A program made the translations under genes and the position numbers. Below, in pieces: positions 1 to 7,636 of a stretch of DNA of 64,000 bases (the first letter of the stretch is position 1; the number at the start of each line of letters is the position of its first letter). The notes beneath the pieces are model-generated. The model ran no database searches and was not told where the DNA came from. It worked only from the letters and a program-made list of their open reading frames with translations. Source of the DNA: JAMXLO01 sp963812075 (GTDB lineage: Bacteria > Pseudomonadota > Alphaproteobacteria > Acetobacterales > Acetobacteraceae); assembly GCA_963812075.1 (NCBI GenBank), contig CAWETN010000017.1, positions 62,001 through 126,000 on the forward strand, written 5' to 3'.

Positions 1-1273
1 ACTCCGGATACTGGTGGCCCGACATCTTGCCGATCCAGTAGTAGAAGCCGGCGAAGATCGAGAACACCGCGCCGAGCGACAGCACGTAGTGGAAGTGCGC
101 CACGACGTAGTAGGTGTTGTGCACGACCTGGTCGATGCCGGCATTGGCCAGCACGACGCCGGTGACGCCGCCGACGGTGAACACGAACAGGAAGCCGATC
201 GCCCACAGCATCGGCGTCTTCAGCTCGATCGAGCCGCCCCACATCGTGGCGATCCAGGAGAAGATCTTGATGCCCGTCGGCACCGCGATGACCATCGTCG
301 CGGCCATGAAGTAGGCGCGGGTGTCGACGTCGATGCCGGAGATGAACATGTGGTGCGCCCACACCACGAAGCCGATCACGCCGATCGCCACCATCGCGTA
401 GGCCATGCCGAGATAGCCGAAGATCGGCTTGCGGCTGAACGTCGAGATCACGTGGCTGATGATGCCGAAGCCCGGCACGATCATGATGTAGACCTCGGGG
501 TGGCCGAAGAACCAGAACAGGTGCTGGAACAGCACCGGATCGCCGCCGCCGGCGCGGATCGAAGAACGCGGTGCCGAAGTTGCGGTCGCAGATCAGCATG
601 GTGATCGCGCCGGCCAGCACCGGGATCGACAGCAGCAGCAGGAACGCGGTGACCAGCATCGCTCCAGACGAACAGCGGCATCTTGTGCAGCGTCATGCCG
701 GGCGCGCGCATGTTGAAGATCGTGGTGATGAAGTTGATCGCGCCCAGCAGCGAGCTGGCGCCGGCGAGGTGCAGCGAGAACAGCGTGCAGTCCATGCCGA
801 GGCCGGTCTCGTAGGTCGCGTTGGACAGCGGCGGATACAGCGTCCAGCCGGAGCCGGATTCACCCATGAACAGACCGGTGACGATCAGGCAGAACGCCGG
901 CGGCAGCAGCCAGAAGCTGATGTTGTTGAGCCGCGGGAACGCCATGTCGGGCGCGCCGATCATCAGCGGCACGAACCAGTTGCCGAAGCCGCCGATCAGC
1001 GCCGGCATCACCGAGAAGAAGATCATCAGCAGGCCGTGCGAGGTGATGATCGTGTTCCAGTCCTGCCCGTCGGTCACCACGTGGTTGCCCGGGAAGTTGA
1101 GCTGGGCGCGCATGATCTCGGACAGGATGCCGCCCACCAGGCCGCCGACCACGGCGAAGCTCAGAGTAGAGCGTGCCGATGTCCTTGTGGTTGGTGCTGC
1201 ACAGCCAGCGCAGCAGGAAGCCGGGCTTGTGGTCGTGATGGTCGTGCGCGTGGTCGTGGGTGGTTGCCGACAT
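1..1273 (-). CDS. ctaD: Cytochrome c oxidase subunit I (aa3 type), 3' end outside window, three frameshifts
   Basis: Catalytic subunit of the terminal oxidase in the inner membrane; it binds heme a, heme a3 and CuB and reduces oxygen while pumping protons. The start ATG at 1273 is preceded by AAGGAGA. After a His-rich N-terminus come WLCSTNHKDIGTLY, then the family segments LHLAGASSLLGAINF, GHPEVYI (CuB His and the cross-linked Tyr), WAHHMF (two CuB His) and VAHFHYVLSLG (heme ligands). The reading frame breaks three times, near 1165, 660 and 555, each time by one extra base; removing it restores the expected protein (for example MPLFVWS followed by MLVTAF). The C-terminal part lies beyond position 1. 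It sits 32 bases after ctaC, the usual order. A true pseudogene is possible but unlikely. Confidence 0.93.
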
Positions 1274-1305
1274 CGTCCGTCTCCTTCAGGCGCCGCCCAG
1301 GCGGG

Positions 1306-2161
1306 TCAGCGCCGAACCTCTGCTGCGGCGACCTGCCGCGTCTGCTGTCCCGCGTCCGAGAACTTGGTCTTCGCCTCGACCAGCCAGGCGTTGAATTCCT
1401 GCTCCGGCACCGCGCGCACAACGATCGGCATGCGGCTGTGGTTGGTGCCGCAGATCTGGTTGCACTGGCCGTAGATCGTGCCGGGCCTGATCGACCTTGA
1501 ACCAGGTCTCGATCGTCCGTCCCGGAATCGCGTAGCGCTGCACGCCGAGGGCCGGGATGAACCAGCTGTGGATCACGTCGGTGCTGGTCTGCAGCACGCG
1601 GATGTTCTTGCCGACCGGCACGACCAGCTCGTTGTCCACCTCGAGCAGCCGGCGCTGGCCGGGCTTCAACTGGTCATCGGGGATGATGATAGCTGGTGAA
1701 GTCGATGTTGTTGTTGTCGGGGTAGGTGTATTCCCAGTACCACTGATGCCCGGTCACCTTGATCGTCAGGTCGGCGTCGCGCGTGCGATCCTCGTAGTAG
1801 ACCAGGCGGAACGACGGGATCGCCATCACCACCAGGATCAGCACCGGGATCACCGTCCAGGCGATCTCGAGCACCGTGTTGTGCGCGGTGCGTGTCGGCA
1901 CCGGGTTGCGCCGCGCGTTGTAGCGCCACATCACCCAGACCAGCAGCCCGGCGACGAACAGCGTGATCAGCGTGATGATCACCAGCACGAGGTTGTGCAG
2001 CCAGATCTGCTGCTCCTTCAGCGGCCCGAAGGCCGGCTGCATGTTCATCTCCCACGGCCGCGGCGCGCCGACCGCCTGGGCCAGCGCGGCGCCGCCCGGC
2101 AGCGGCGATCATCATCAGTCGCGGCAAGCAGCCGCCGGTATAGCGATTTCGGCCGATCCAT
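1306..2161 (-). CDS. ctaC: Cytochrome c oxidase subunit II, four frameshifts
   Basis: Subunit II carries the CuA centre that takes electrons from cytochrome c and passes them to subunit I. The proposed start is ATG at 2161, giving MDRPKSLYRRLLAALMMIAA and an ALA-QA signal cleavage site. Two membrane helices follow (around VLVIITLITLFVAGLLVWV and IAWTVIPVLILVVMAIPSF), then GHQWYWEYTYPD, DVIHSWFIPALGVQ and the CuA loop GQCNQICGTNHSRMP. One extra base is present near 2119, 2096, 1688 and 1488. The span minus four bases is exactly 284 codons (283 residues), which supports this reconstruction. Without the corrections only fragments are open. It lies directly upstream of ctaD. Confidence 0.92.
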
Positions 2162-2259
2162 CCCGCTTCGGTCCCCCAACCCGGACCCGTCTCGGGCCGG
2201 CTCTCGACAACGTGGCCTACCGGACCGCGTGCGCGAGATCAAGGGACCGGCGCCGCCGG

Positions 2260-2916
2260 CTATAGCTTCAGGCGCACCAGCTTGAAGATGCCGAACGGCG
2301 GCACCGGCGTCGCGGTGACGCACGCCAGGTCCTCGGGACCGAACAGCGCCTCCATGGCGAAGTCGGGGTGCCATCCCAGGGCGCGCGAGGCCGGCGCCAG
2401 GCCGCGCTCGATCCACCACAGCGAGCCGTTCTCGGCCGCGAAATGGCTGACGAACAGCAGGTTGCCGCCCGGCCGCACCACGCGGCGCATCTCGGCCAGC
2501 AGCGCGCGGGGGTGCGGCACGACCGAGGCGACGAACATCGCAACCGCGACGTCGAACGAGGCGTCGGGGAAGTCGGTCGCCTCGGCGTCCATCTCGCGCA
2601 GCGCGACGACGTTGCCGATCTCGCGGTCGGCGACGCGGCGGCGGGCCTGCGCCAGCATCTCGGCGGACAGGTCGATGCCGGTGACGCGCCGATCGGCCGC
2701 GTAGTACGGCAGGGCGAGGCCGGTGCCGACGCCCACCTCGAGCACGTCGCGGCCCGGCAGCTGGTTGACCAGCGCGACCGCACGCCGGCGCGCCAGCAGG
2801 CAGATGCCGCCGAACACTGCGTCGTAGACGCCGGCCCAGCGCCGGTAGGCGGCACGCACAGCTTCGGCGTCCATCGCGGCTCCCGGTCGGGAGCGCCGCT
2901 CCAGAATATCGCTCAT
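2260..2916 (-). CDS. Class I SAM methyltransferase, phosphatidylethanolamine N-methyltransferase type
   Basis: A 218-residue methyltransferase of the Rhodobacter-type PmtA family, which methylates phosphatidylethanolamine towards phosphatidylcholine. What is visible: an N-terminal RRWAGVYDAVFGG segment typical of this group, SAM-binding motif I VLEVGVGTGLALPYY, the acidic motif TGIDLSAEML, and a post-motif region VVRPGGNLLFVSHF. The start is ATG at 2916, with GAGGAGAA about ten bases upstream; a TTG codon directly precedes it. The next minus-strand gene upstream is a second putative phospholipid methyltransferase. The exact substrate cannot be fixed from sequence; a ubiquinone-type methyltransferase is a weaker alternative. 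Confidence 0.75.
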   Translation of the reverse strand: MSDILERRSRPGAAMDAEAVRAAYRRWAGVYDAVFGGICLLARRRAVALVNQLPGRDVLEVGVGTGLALPYYAADRRVTGIDLSAEMLAQARRRVADREIGNVVALREMDAEATDFPDASFDVAVAMFVASVVPHPRALLAEMRRVVRPGGNLLFVSHFAAENGSLWWIERGLAPASRALGWHPDFAMEALFGPEDLACVTATPVPPFGIFKLVRLKL

Positions 2917-3033
2917 CAAGGTCGTTCTCCTCCCGGACCGTGAGGCAGCAGGGCCGGCGATTCGTCTGGTGTCCCGGAGTTTGTAACGCGATAACCGCGC
3001 CGATGCCCAACCCCGGCCCCCGACGGGGGCGGT

Positions 3034-3663
3034 TCAGCTTCGCTTACGACAGATATACGCAAAGGCGGGCGGAACGTTCCCCCACACGACGGGCGAGCGC
3101 CGCACGTCGGCGAAGCTGCGGGCGCAGGCGCCGCCGCAGCGCCCAGGCGCCGGGCAGCACGAGGCTCTGGAGGTAGCCGAAGGTCACAAACAGACCTCCT
3201 GGCGCCAGCGCCACGGTCCATTGCGGCGAACACCCGGTCCTGCAGCGAGATCGGCAGCGTCGCCCACGGCAGGCCTGACACGATCGCATCGACCGGCCCA
3301 GCGCCACGCGACCGCGAGGATCTGGGCGAGATCGGCAGCGCTGCCGTGCGCGAAGTCCAGCCGGGGAAATGCCGCGGCAAGGCTGTGGACAAACCGCGGG
3401 TTCAGTTCGATGCCCAGATACCGGCACTGCGGCGGCAGACGCGCCGCGATCTCCCGGGTGAGGGCTCCGGTGCCCGGACCGAACTCCACGATCGTGCGCA
3501 CCGCCGCGAAGTCGATCGGCGCCAGCATGGCACGCGCCAGCGCCGGGGAACTCGGAATGACGGCACCGACGGTACGCGGCGATTTCACGAACTGCCGCAG
3601 GAACAGCGTGGTCGTTCGGGTCATGCGGCCGAGGCGTTGGGCATCGGGGCCAGAGTACGACAT
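3034..3663 (-). CDS. Phospholipid N-methyltransferase / rRNA adenine methylase-like protein, three frameshifts
   Basis: A SAM-dependent methyltransferase of the short Sinorhizobium-PmtA-like family. It starts at ATG 3663. The body reads FLRQFVKSPRTVGAVIPSS, motif I TIVEFGPGTGALTREIA, then YLGIELNPRFV, and after two frame corrections VDAIVSGLPWATLP and LAPGGLFVTFGYLQS. Single extra bases near 3297, 3215 and 3120 shift the frame; removing them gives 209 codons ending in AYICRKRS and a stop. The motif GLPWATLP after the SAM domain is typical of the family. Together with the gene at 2260 it suggests two routes or steps of phosphatidylcholine synthesis, which is an inference. Confidence 0.75.
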
Positions 3664-3756
3664 TCGACGGCAGGACGCACCTCCTGCCGCCTTCGCTGCG
3701 CGACCGAACCCACCCGCCCAGCCAACCTGGTGCGGAAGTCCCAGTATCGGTTTTTC

Positions 3757-3780
3757 GTCGGACGGACCGCTCCGTCCGAC
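3757..3780 (-). repeat. Perfect 10-bp hairpin downstream of the cold-shock gene
   Basis: GTCGGACGGA and TCCGTCCGAC form a perfect stem around the loop CCGC, starting 11 bases after the csp stop codon. On the csp transcript the stem is followed by GAAAAACC, so it lacks the U-tract of an intrinsic terminator. It may protect the mRNA 3' end or act as a Rho-linked pause. Confidence 0.5.
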
Positions 3781-3791
3781 GCGACCTCACT

Positions 3792-4001
3792 TTAGTCGGA
3801 CTGCGACAGGTTGACGGCCGCGGTACGGCCGTTCTGCTGCTGCTCGACGTCGAAGCCGATCTTCTGGCCTTCGCTCAGACTTCGCAGGCCGGCCTTCTGC
3901 ACGGCACTGATATGCACGAACACGTCCTTACCGCCCGTGTCGGGAGCGATGAAGCCGTAGCCCTTGGTCGGATTGAACCACTTAACGGTGCCCTGGGGCA
4001 T
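3792..4001 (-). CDS. Cold-shock protein (CspA family)
   Basis: A 69-residue single-domain nucleic-acid-binding protein that acts as an RNA chaperone. It begins MPQGTVKWFNPTKGYGFI, with RNP1-like KGYGFI and RNP2-like DVFVHIS, both needed for single-strand binding. The C-terminal part SEGQKIGFDVEQQQNGR is standard for the family. An AAAGG ribosome-binding site lies about ten bases before the ATG. It is monocistronic; the next gene upstream, tatA, is divergent, and a strong hairpin follows the stop. Which cold-shock paralogue this is cannot be decided. Confidence 0.95.
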   Translation of the reverse strand: MPQGTVKWFNPTKGYGFIAPDTGGKDVFVHISAVQKAGLRSLSEGQKIGFDVEQQQNGRTAAVNLSQSD

Positions 4002-4349
4002 CGACGCGCTGCCTTTCTGCCTGTGGGCTTGCCGCTCCCACAGCGCGGGAGACGAATGCCCAATTTGTACAGGAGCGCATCGGACTGCCTCCGCAACGCT
4101 CCTGCCCCTGTGGCCGGCCCCCACCATGCTTGTTACCGACTGGCGGTATTGCTCGACCGGGCGAGACGATACGCGGGCCCATCCTTCCCCGCAATCGTCC
4201 TGCAACGGGTGGGAGCAAATTGGTCGGAACGGCCGCATGGCAGCGCCGTACTCACGCAAATGGGAATTCGCTTGCATCCACTCGGGCATCGCGCCATGTG
4301 GAGAACCGGCGGGCATTTGGGGCCAAGAAGTGCCCGGTTCGGAGGTTTC
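4002..4349. other. Divergent intergenic region, csp / tatA
   Basis: About 350 bases between the start codons of csp (minus) and tatA (plus). No reading frame here resembles a protein. It must hold both promoters and probably a long csp leader, but no convincing -35/-10 pair stands out. Confidence 0.5.
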
Positions 4350-4589
4350 ATGGGTAGCTTCAGCATCTGGCACTGGATGGTGGTGCTGCTGGTCGTGCTG
4401 CTGCTGTTCGGCGGCGGCAAGGTCAGCAGTCTGATGGGCGACTTCGCGAAGGGCATCAAGTCCTTCAAGAAGAACATGGCCGAGGGCGACGACGCCTCGA
4501 TGGAGGCGAGCGCCGACAAGCCGACCGGCACCATCACCGGCCCGGCCGCGCAGGCGGCGAAAGAGCGTGAGCAGACCGCGGCTCGCTGA
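4350..4589 (+). CDS. tatA: Sec-independent translocase subunit TatA
   Basis: A 79-residue component of the twin-arginine system, which exports folded proteins across the inner membrane. The N-terminal helix MGSFSIWHWMVVLLVVLLLF is followed by the conserved hinge GGGKVSSLMGDFAKGIKSFK, an amphipathic helix and a polar tail, which is the TatA architecture. A strong GGAGG precedes the ATG. tatB and tatC are not adjacent on this strand; gcrA follows 134 bases downstream. TatE-like naming is possible but the function would be the same. Confidence 0.93.
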   Translation: MGSFSIWHWMVVLLVVLLLFGGGKVSSLMGDFAKGIKSFKKNMAEGDDASMEASADKPTGTITGPAAQAAKEREQTAAR

Positions 4590-4624
4590 CCGCCATACGC
4601 TACTCATTGGGGTCTGAAGGGCGG

Positions 4625-4633
4625 TTGTCCACA
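4625..4633 (+). promoter_or_regulatory. Possible DnaA box upstream of gcrA
   Basis: TTGTCCACA differs from the DnaA consensus TTATCCACA at one position and lies about 90 bases before the gcrA start. In Caulobacter, DnaA activates gcrA, so the position fits; with only one box this remains a suggestion. Confidence 0.35.
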
Positions 4634-4723
4634 AGTTTTTGTGGCAGCCGCCGTTTGTCGTATTGACGCCGCCGTATCCCCCTATACCGTATCTTGTGGT
4701 TGCACCATCGGGGAGACCACGAG

Positions 4724-5236
4724 ATGGAGTGGGCCGAAGAAACAATCGTCCGCCTGCGCACGCTCTGGGATGAGGGACTGTCGACCGCGGAGATCGGCCG
4801 TCGCCTGGGGGTTTCGAAAAACGCCGTCGTCGGCAAGGCGCATCGGCTCGACCTGCCGGCGCGCCCCTCGCCGATCCGCCGCGACGGCAGTGGGCCACGG
4901 GCGCCGCGGCGGTCGGCGCCGCGGCGGGTGGCCGGCCCCACGCTGCCGCCGCTGTCGAGCACGGCACCGGTCGGTGCGAGCGCGGGTGCTGGGCCGGCGA
5001 TGCTGCCTATACTGGCGGCGCTTGCCCCCAAGCCGTCACCGTCGCCGGTGCGGGTCGCTCCGCCGGCGCCCCGACCCTATGGCCGGGTCGTCACGTGCTG
5101 CTGGCCGCTCGGCGAGCCCGGCACTCGGAGCTTCCGCTTCTGCGACGAGGCATCCGAACCGGGAAAGCCGTACTGCTCGGACCACGTGAAGCTGGCCTAT
5201 GTGAGGGTACGCGATCGCCGCGAGGACGCCGCCTGA
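4724..5236 (+). CDS. gcrA: GcrA cell cycle regulator
   Basis: GcrA is an alphaproteobacterial sigma70 cofactor that activates cell-cycle genes at promoters with methylated GANTC sites. The 170-residue protein starts MEWAEETIVRLRTLWDEGLS, followed by STAEIGRRLGVSKNAVVGKA, the DNA-binding helix-turn-helix, a low-complexity Pro/Ala/Arg linker, and the C-terminal sigma-binding region with CCWPLGEPGTRSFRFC and YCSDHVKLAYVR. ATG 4724 was chosen because the conserved N-terminus starts there; an in-frame GTG at 4694 would add ten residues of leader. A possible DnaA box lies upstream. Confidence 0.93.
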   Translation: MEWAEETIVRLRTLWDEGLSTAEIGRRLGVSKNAVVGKAHRLDLPARPSPIRRDGSGPRAPRRSAPRRVAGPTLPPLSSTAPVGASAGAGPAMLPILAALAPKPSPSPVRVAPPAPRPYGRVVTCCWPLGEPGTRSFRFCDEASEPGKPYCSDHVKLAYVRVRDRREDAA

Positions 5237-5304
5237 TCATGCCTTGAGCCGGGCACCGGCTGAATTGGCGTCAGCCTCGTCGTCACCGAGATCAGGCGGG
5301 ACAG

Positions 5305-5844
5305 TCACTCTGCTTCCGCTAGCCGGATCGCCCGCGGTGTCGCGGCGGCGATCTCTTCGTGGGATGGCGGCACGGTCGGCACGGATGAAGCCGTAGGCCG
5401 CATATCCGGTGACCCCCATCGTCACCGGCGGGCGGCCACCAGACGCGCACGACCGACCAGTCGTTCGCTGGCGGAGACGTCGATCACCGGCTGATCCTCG
5501 GCGACGCGATGGTGCACCCAGTTGGCCTGTGTCACCAGAATGGTCCGCAGTCCCAGCACCTGCGATACCACGGCGACGTGCCCGTTCGGCAGCCGGCCGG
5601 AACGGCGAAGCACCAGCACGCTGCCGACGGCCGGAGTCGCGGCGCGGTCGTACCGTCCCTCGGCCTGCGCCCACCAGTCGGCGGCCGCGCCGGAAAGCCG
5701 GATCCCGCTCAGCGCGCGAGCGAACGGGGCGCAGTCGAGCGCGGCAGTCCGTCCACCGGAGGAGTTGGCTGACGGGCCATGGGAGGCGCAGCCGACCAGC
5801 GTCGGCAGCAGCAGGAACACGAACAGCGTGCGGCCCATGCGCAT
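5305..5844 (-). CDS. CHAP-domain lipoprotein (putative peptidoglycan amidase), three frameshifts
   Basis: A predicted secreted lipoprotein. From ATG 5844 the signal MRMGRTLFVFLLLPTLVGC ends in a lipobox with Cys19. A CHAP (NlpC/P60-like) hydrolase domain follows, with the likely catalytic Cys in ALDCAPFARALSG and the His in NGHVAVVSQV, so it may cut peptidoglycan stem peptides. Extra single bases near 5469, 5435 and 5357 break the C-terminal third. Corrected, it continues NDWSVVRVWWPP, GVTGYAAYGFI and ends IRLAEAE. In-frame upstream starts at 5880 (ATG) and 5898 (TTG) exist, but would put charged residues before the signal. It is convergent with gcrA. The substrate is unknown. Confidence 0.75.
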
Positions 5845-5973
5845 TTGCAACATGCCGGGGCGATTCGGCGACCAATTCATTCCGGGCAAACGCGACAACG
5901 GGCCGAACGAAATTTCGTGGTGCGAAAATCAGCCCCGCGCGGGGCCGGACGCCGTCATTTCCCGTTTCGGGGT

Positions 5974-7187
5974 TTACCCATGGGGCGGCGCAGGCGAGGG
6001 TCCACTCTCGCCAAGCAGCGTGTGCAGCACGTAGTCGGTATGCGCCCCGGCCGCCGGCCCGGGCCAGGCCACCACGGCCGCCGGCTCTTCGCCATCGAGG
6101 CGGATCACCGGCCCGGGATGCAGCGTCCGTCCGATCAGCGGGTCCGCCACCTCCTGCACCGAGGCCCGGGCGCGGAAGTGCGGGTCGTTGGCGCAGTCGG
6201 CAATGTCGTACAGCCGCGAGCACGGCACGTCCGCCGCCTCCAGCCGCGCCTCCGCCTCCTTCGCCGGCAGTGTCCGGCGTCCAGTCGGCGATCGCGGCAT
6301 CGAGTTCGTCGCCGATGCGCGCAGCGGTCCGCGTTGGTCGCGTAGCGCGGCTCGCGCGCCAGATCCGGCCGGCCGATCGCCGCCATCAGCCGGGCAAAGA
6401 TCAGGTCCGAGTTGCCGGCGATGCACAGCCATTTCCCGTCGGCGCAGGGGTAGGTGTTGGTCGGCGCCGCGGTCTCGATCGCCGCGCCCACCGGCTGCCG
6501 CACCCGTCCGTCCATGGCGTATTCCGGCAGCATGCCCTCCATCAGGCTGAACACGCTGTCCACCAGGTTCACGTCCACCACCCGGCCGCGCCCGGTTCCC
6601 GTGGCGTCGCGCTGCCACAGCGCCGACAGCAGGCCGATCGCGGCGTACAGCCCGGCAAGGTCGTCGCTGATCGAGATGCCGCAGCGCGGCGGCGGCAGGT
6701 CGGAGCTGCCGGCCGGATGCGCGGTGAGATGACGGATGCCGCCCATCGCCTCGCCGATCGCGCCGAACGCCGGCTTGTCGCGGTACGGGCCGTCCTGGCC
6801 GTAGCCCGAGATGCGCGCGATCACCAAGCGCGGGTTGACCGCGTGCAGCGCGTCCGGCCCGAGGCGCAGGCGCTCGAGCCCACCGGCGCGCAGGTTCTCC
6901 ACCAGCACGTCGGCGCGCGCCGCCAGCTTCAGCAGCGTGTCGCGGTCGCGCTTCAGGTCCAGCACGATCGACAGCTTGTTGCGGCCGTGCACGCTGAACC
7001 ACACCGAGTGCCCGTCAACCGATGCGCCCCAGCCGCGGAACGGGTCGCCGCCCGGCGGCTCGACCTTGATCACCTCGGCGCCCAGGTCGGCAAGGATGCG
7101 GGTGCAGAACGGGGCGGCGATGTAGTGGCCGATCTCGAGCACCTTCAGGCCGACAAGTGGACCGGTCCGTTGCGGCGGAACCTGCAT
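5974..7187 (-). CDS. CaiB/BaiF family class III CoA-transferase, two frameshifts
   Basis: Family III CoA-transferases move CoA between carboxylic acids. The start ATG 7187 follows GGGAG and gives MQVPPQRTGPLVGLKVLEIG. Family hallmarks include FCTRILADLGAEVIKVEPP, then GGDPFRGWG, DLKRD, VENLRAGGLERL, and the C-terminal PLIGRTLHPGPVIRLDG. Single extra bases near 6319 and 6282 disturb the segment between EPRYATNADR and LPAKEAEARLEAADVP; the corrected gene has 404 codons. The catalytic Asp expected about 170 residues in is consistent with the GAIGEAMGGIRH region but was not pinned down. The substrate is not predictable; formyl-CoA or a dicarboxylate CoA ester are typical. Confidence 0.85.
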
Positions 7188-7241
7188 TGCTTGCTCCCGC
7201 GTCGTGCAATCGTGAACATGGTTAACAGCGATCTCGCGAGA

Positions 7242-7270
7242 TTCACACGCCGTCGTTAGCATTCCATAAG
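7242..7270 (+). promoter_or_regulatory. Candidate sigma70-type promoter
   Basis: TTCACA (7242-7247), a 17-base spacer and CATAAG (7265-7270) resemble the -35 and -10 hexamers. Transcription from here would run into the strong intrinsic terminator at 7362-7391, about 115 bases on. Confidence 0.4.
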
Positions 7271-7276
7271 CTTCGC

Positions 7277-7391
7277 ATCCTCATACTTCCGGTCACGGAG
7301 CCGGCTCCGGGCCGGCGTCCTGTTTCCTCCCCGATGCCGCGCCGCATGGCGTGGCCCCCTAGGGCGGTGCAGCCATGCACCGCCCTTTTTT
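7277..7391 (+). ncRNA. Candidate small RNA or attenuator leader upstream of the amidase genes
   Basis: About 115 bases between a plausible promoter and a textbook intrinsic terminator, with no protein-like frame. It contains internal palindromic stretches such as GGAGCCGGCTCC. The gene upstream (CoA-transferase) is on the other strand, so this terminator cannot serve it. It could be a free small RNA or a leader controlling the amidase operon that begins 57 bases later. No known riboswitch class was recognised. The 5' end is an estimate. Confidence 0.4.
7362..7391 (+). terminator. Intrinsic (Rho-independent) terminator
   Basis: A perfect 10-bp stem GGGCGGTGCA / TGCACCGCCC with loop GCCA is followed directly by six T residues. 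It is the clearest intrinsic terminator in the window. Confidence 0.85.
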
Positions 7392-7447
7392 CTGGTGCTT
7401 CCGTTCGTGCTCCGTCGACCGCATGATCGGCGCCGGCAGCCAGGAGG

Positions 7448-7636
7448 ATGGTCATGGACAAGGAGCTGATCGCGAAGCTGGCGCGCGGCGCCGGTCTTGA
7501 CAAGGCGCTGGCGCAGTTCCCGGACGACGTGGCGTTGGCCGCCGAGCAGGCGCTCGGCAACCAGGGCGGCATCGACTATCCTACCGATCCCGCCGCCGAG
7601 CCCTGGCCGCCGATGCGTGCGGGGGCCGGGCTGTGA
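7448..7636 (+). CDS. Small AtzG-like amidase-associated protein
   Basis: A 62-residue soluble protein starting MVMDKELIAKLARGAGLDK after an AGGAGG site. It ends with DPAAEPWPPMRAGAGL, and its stop codon overlaps the GTG start of the amidase, so the two are translationally coupled. Size, helical N-terminus, Pro-rich tail and position match AtzG/DUF4089 proteins, small subunits that stabilise AtzE-type amidases of cyanuric acid catabolism. That assignment rests on context and weak sequence resemblance, so it is tentative. Confidence 0.55.
   Translation: MVMDKELIAKLARGAGLDKALAQFPDDVALAAEQALGNQGGIDYPTDPAAEPWPPMRAGAGL

Noticed and set aside
1..2161. Programmed frameshifting or pseudogenes in ctaD and ctaC
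   Set aside because: Seven single-base insertions without slippery sites, in core respiratory genes, fit sequencing errors better.
3757..3780. Hairpin after csp as an intrinsic terminator
   Set aside because: The stem is perfect, but on the csp strand it is followed by A residues and not by a U-tract.
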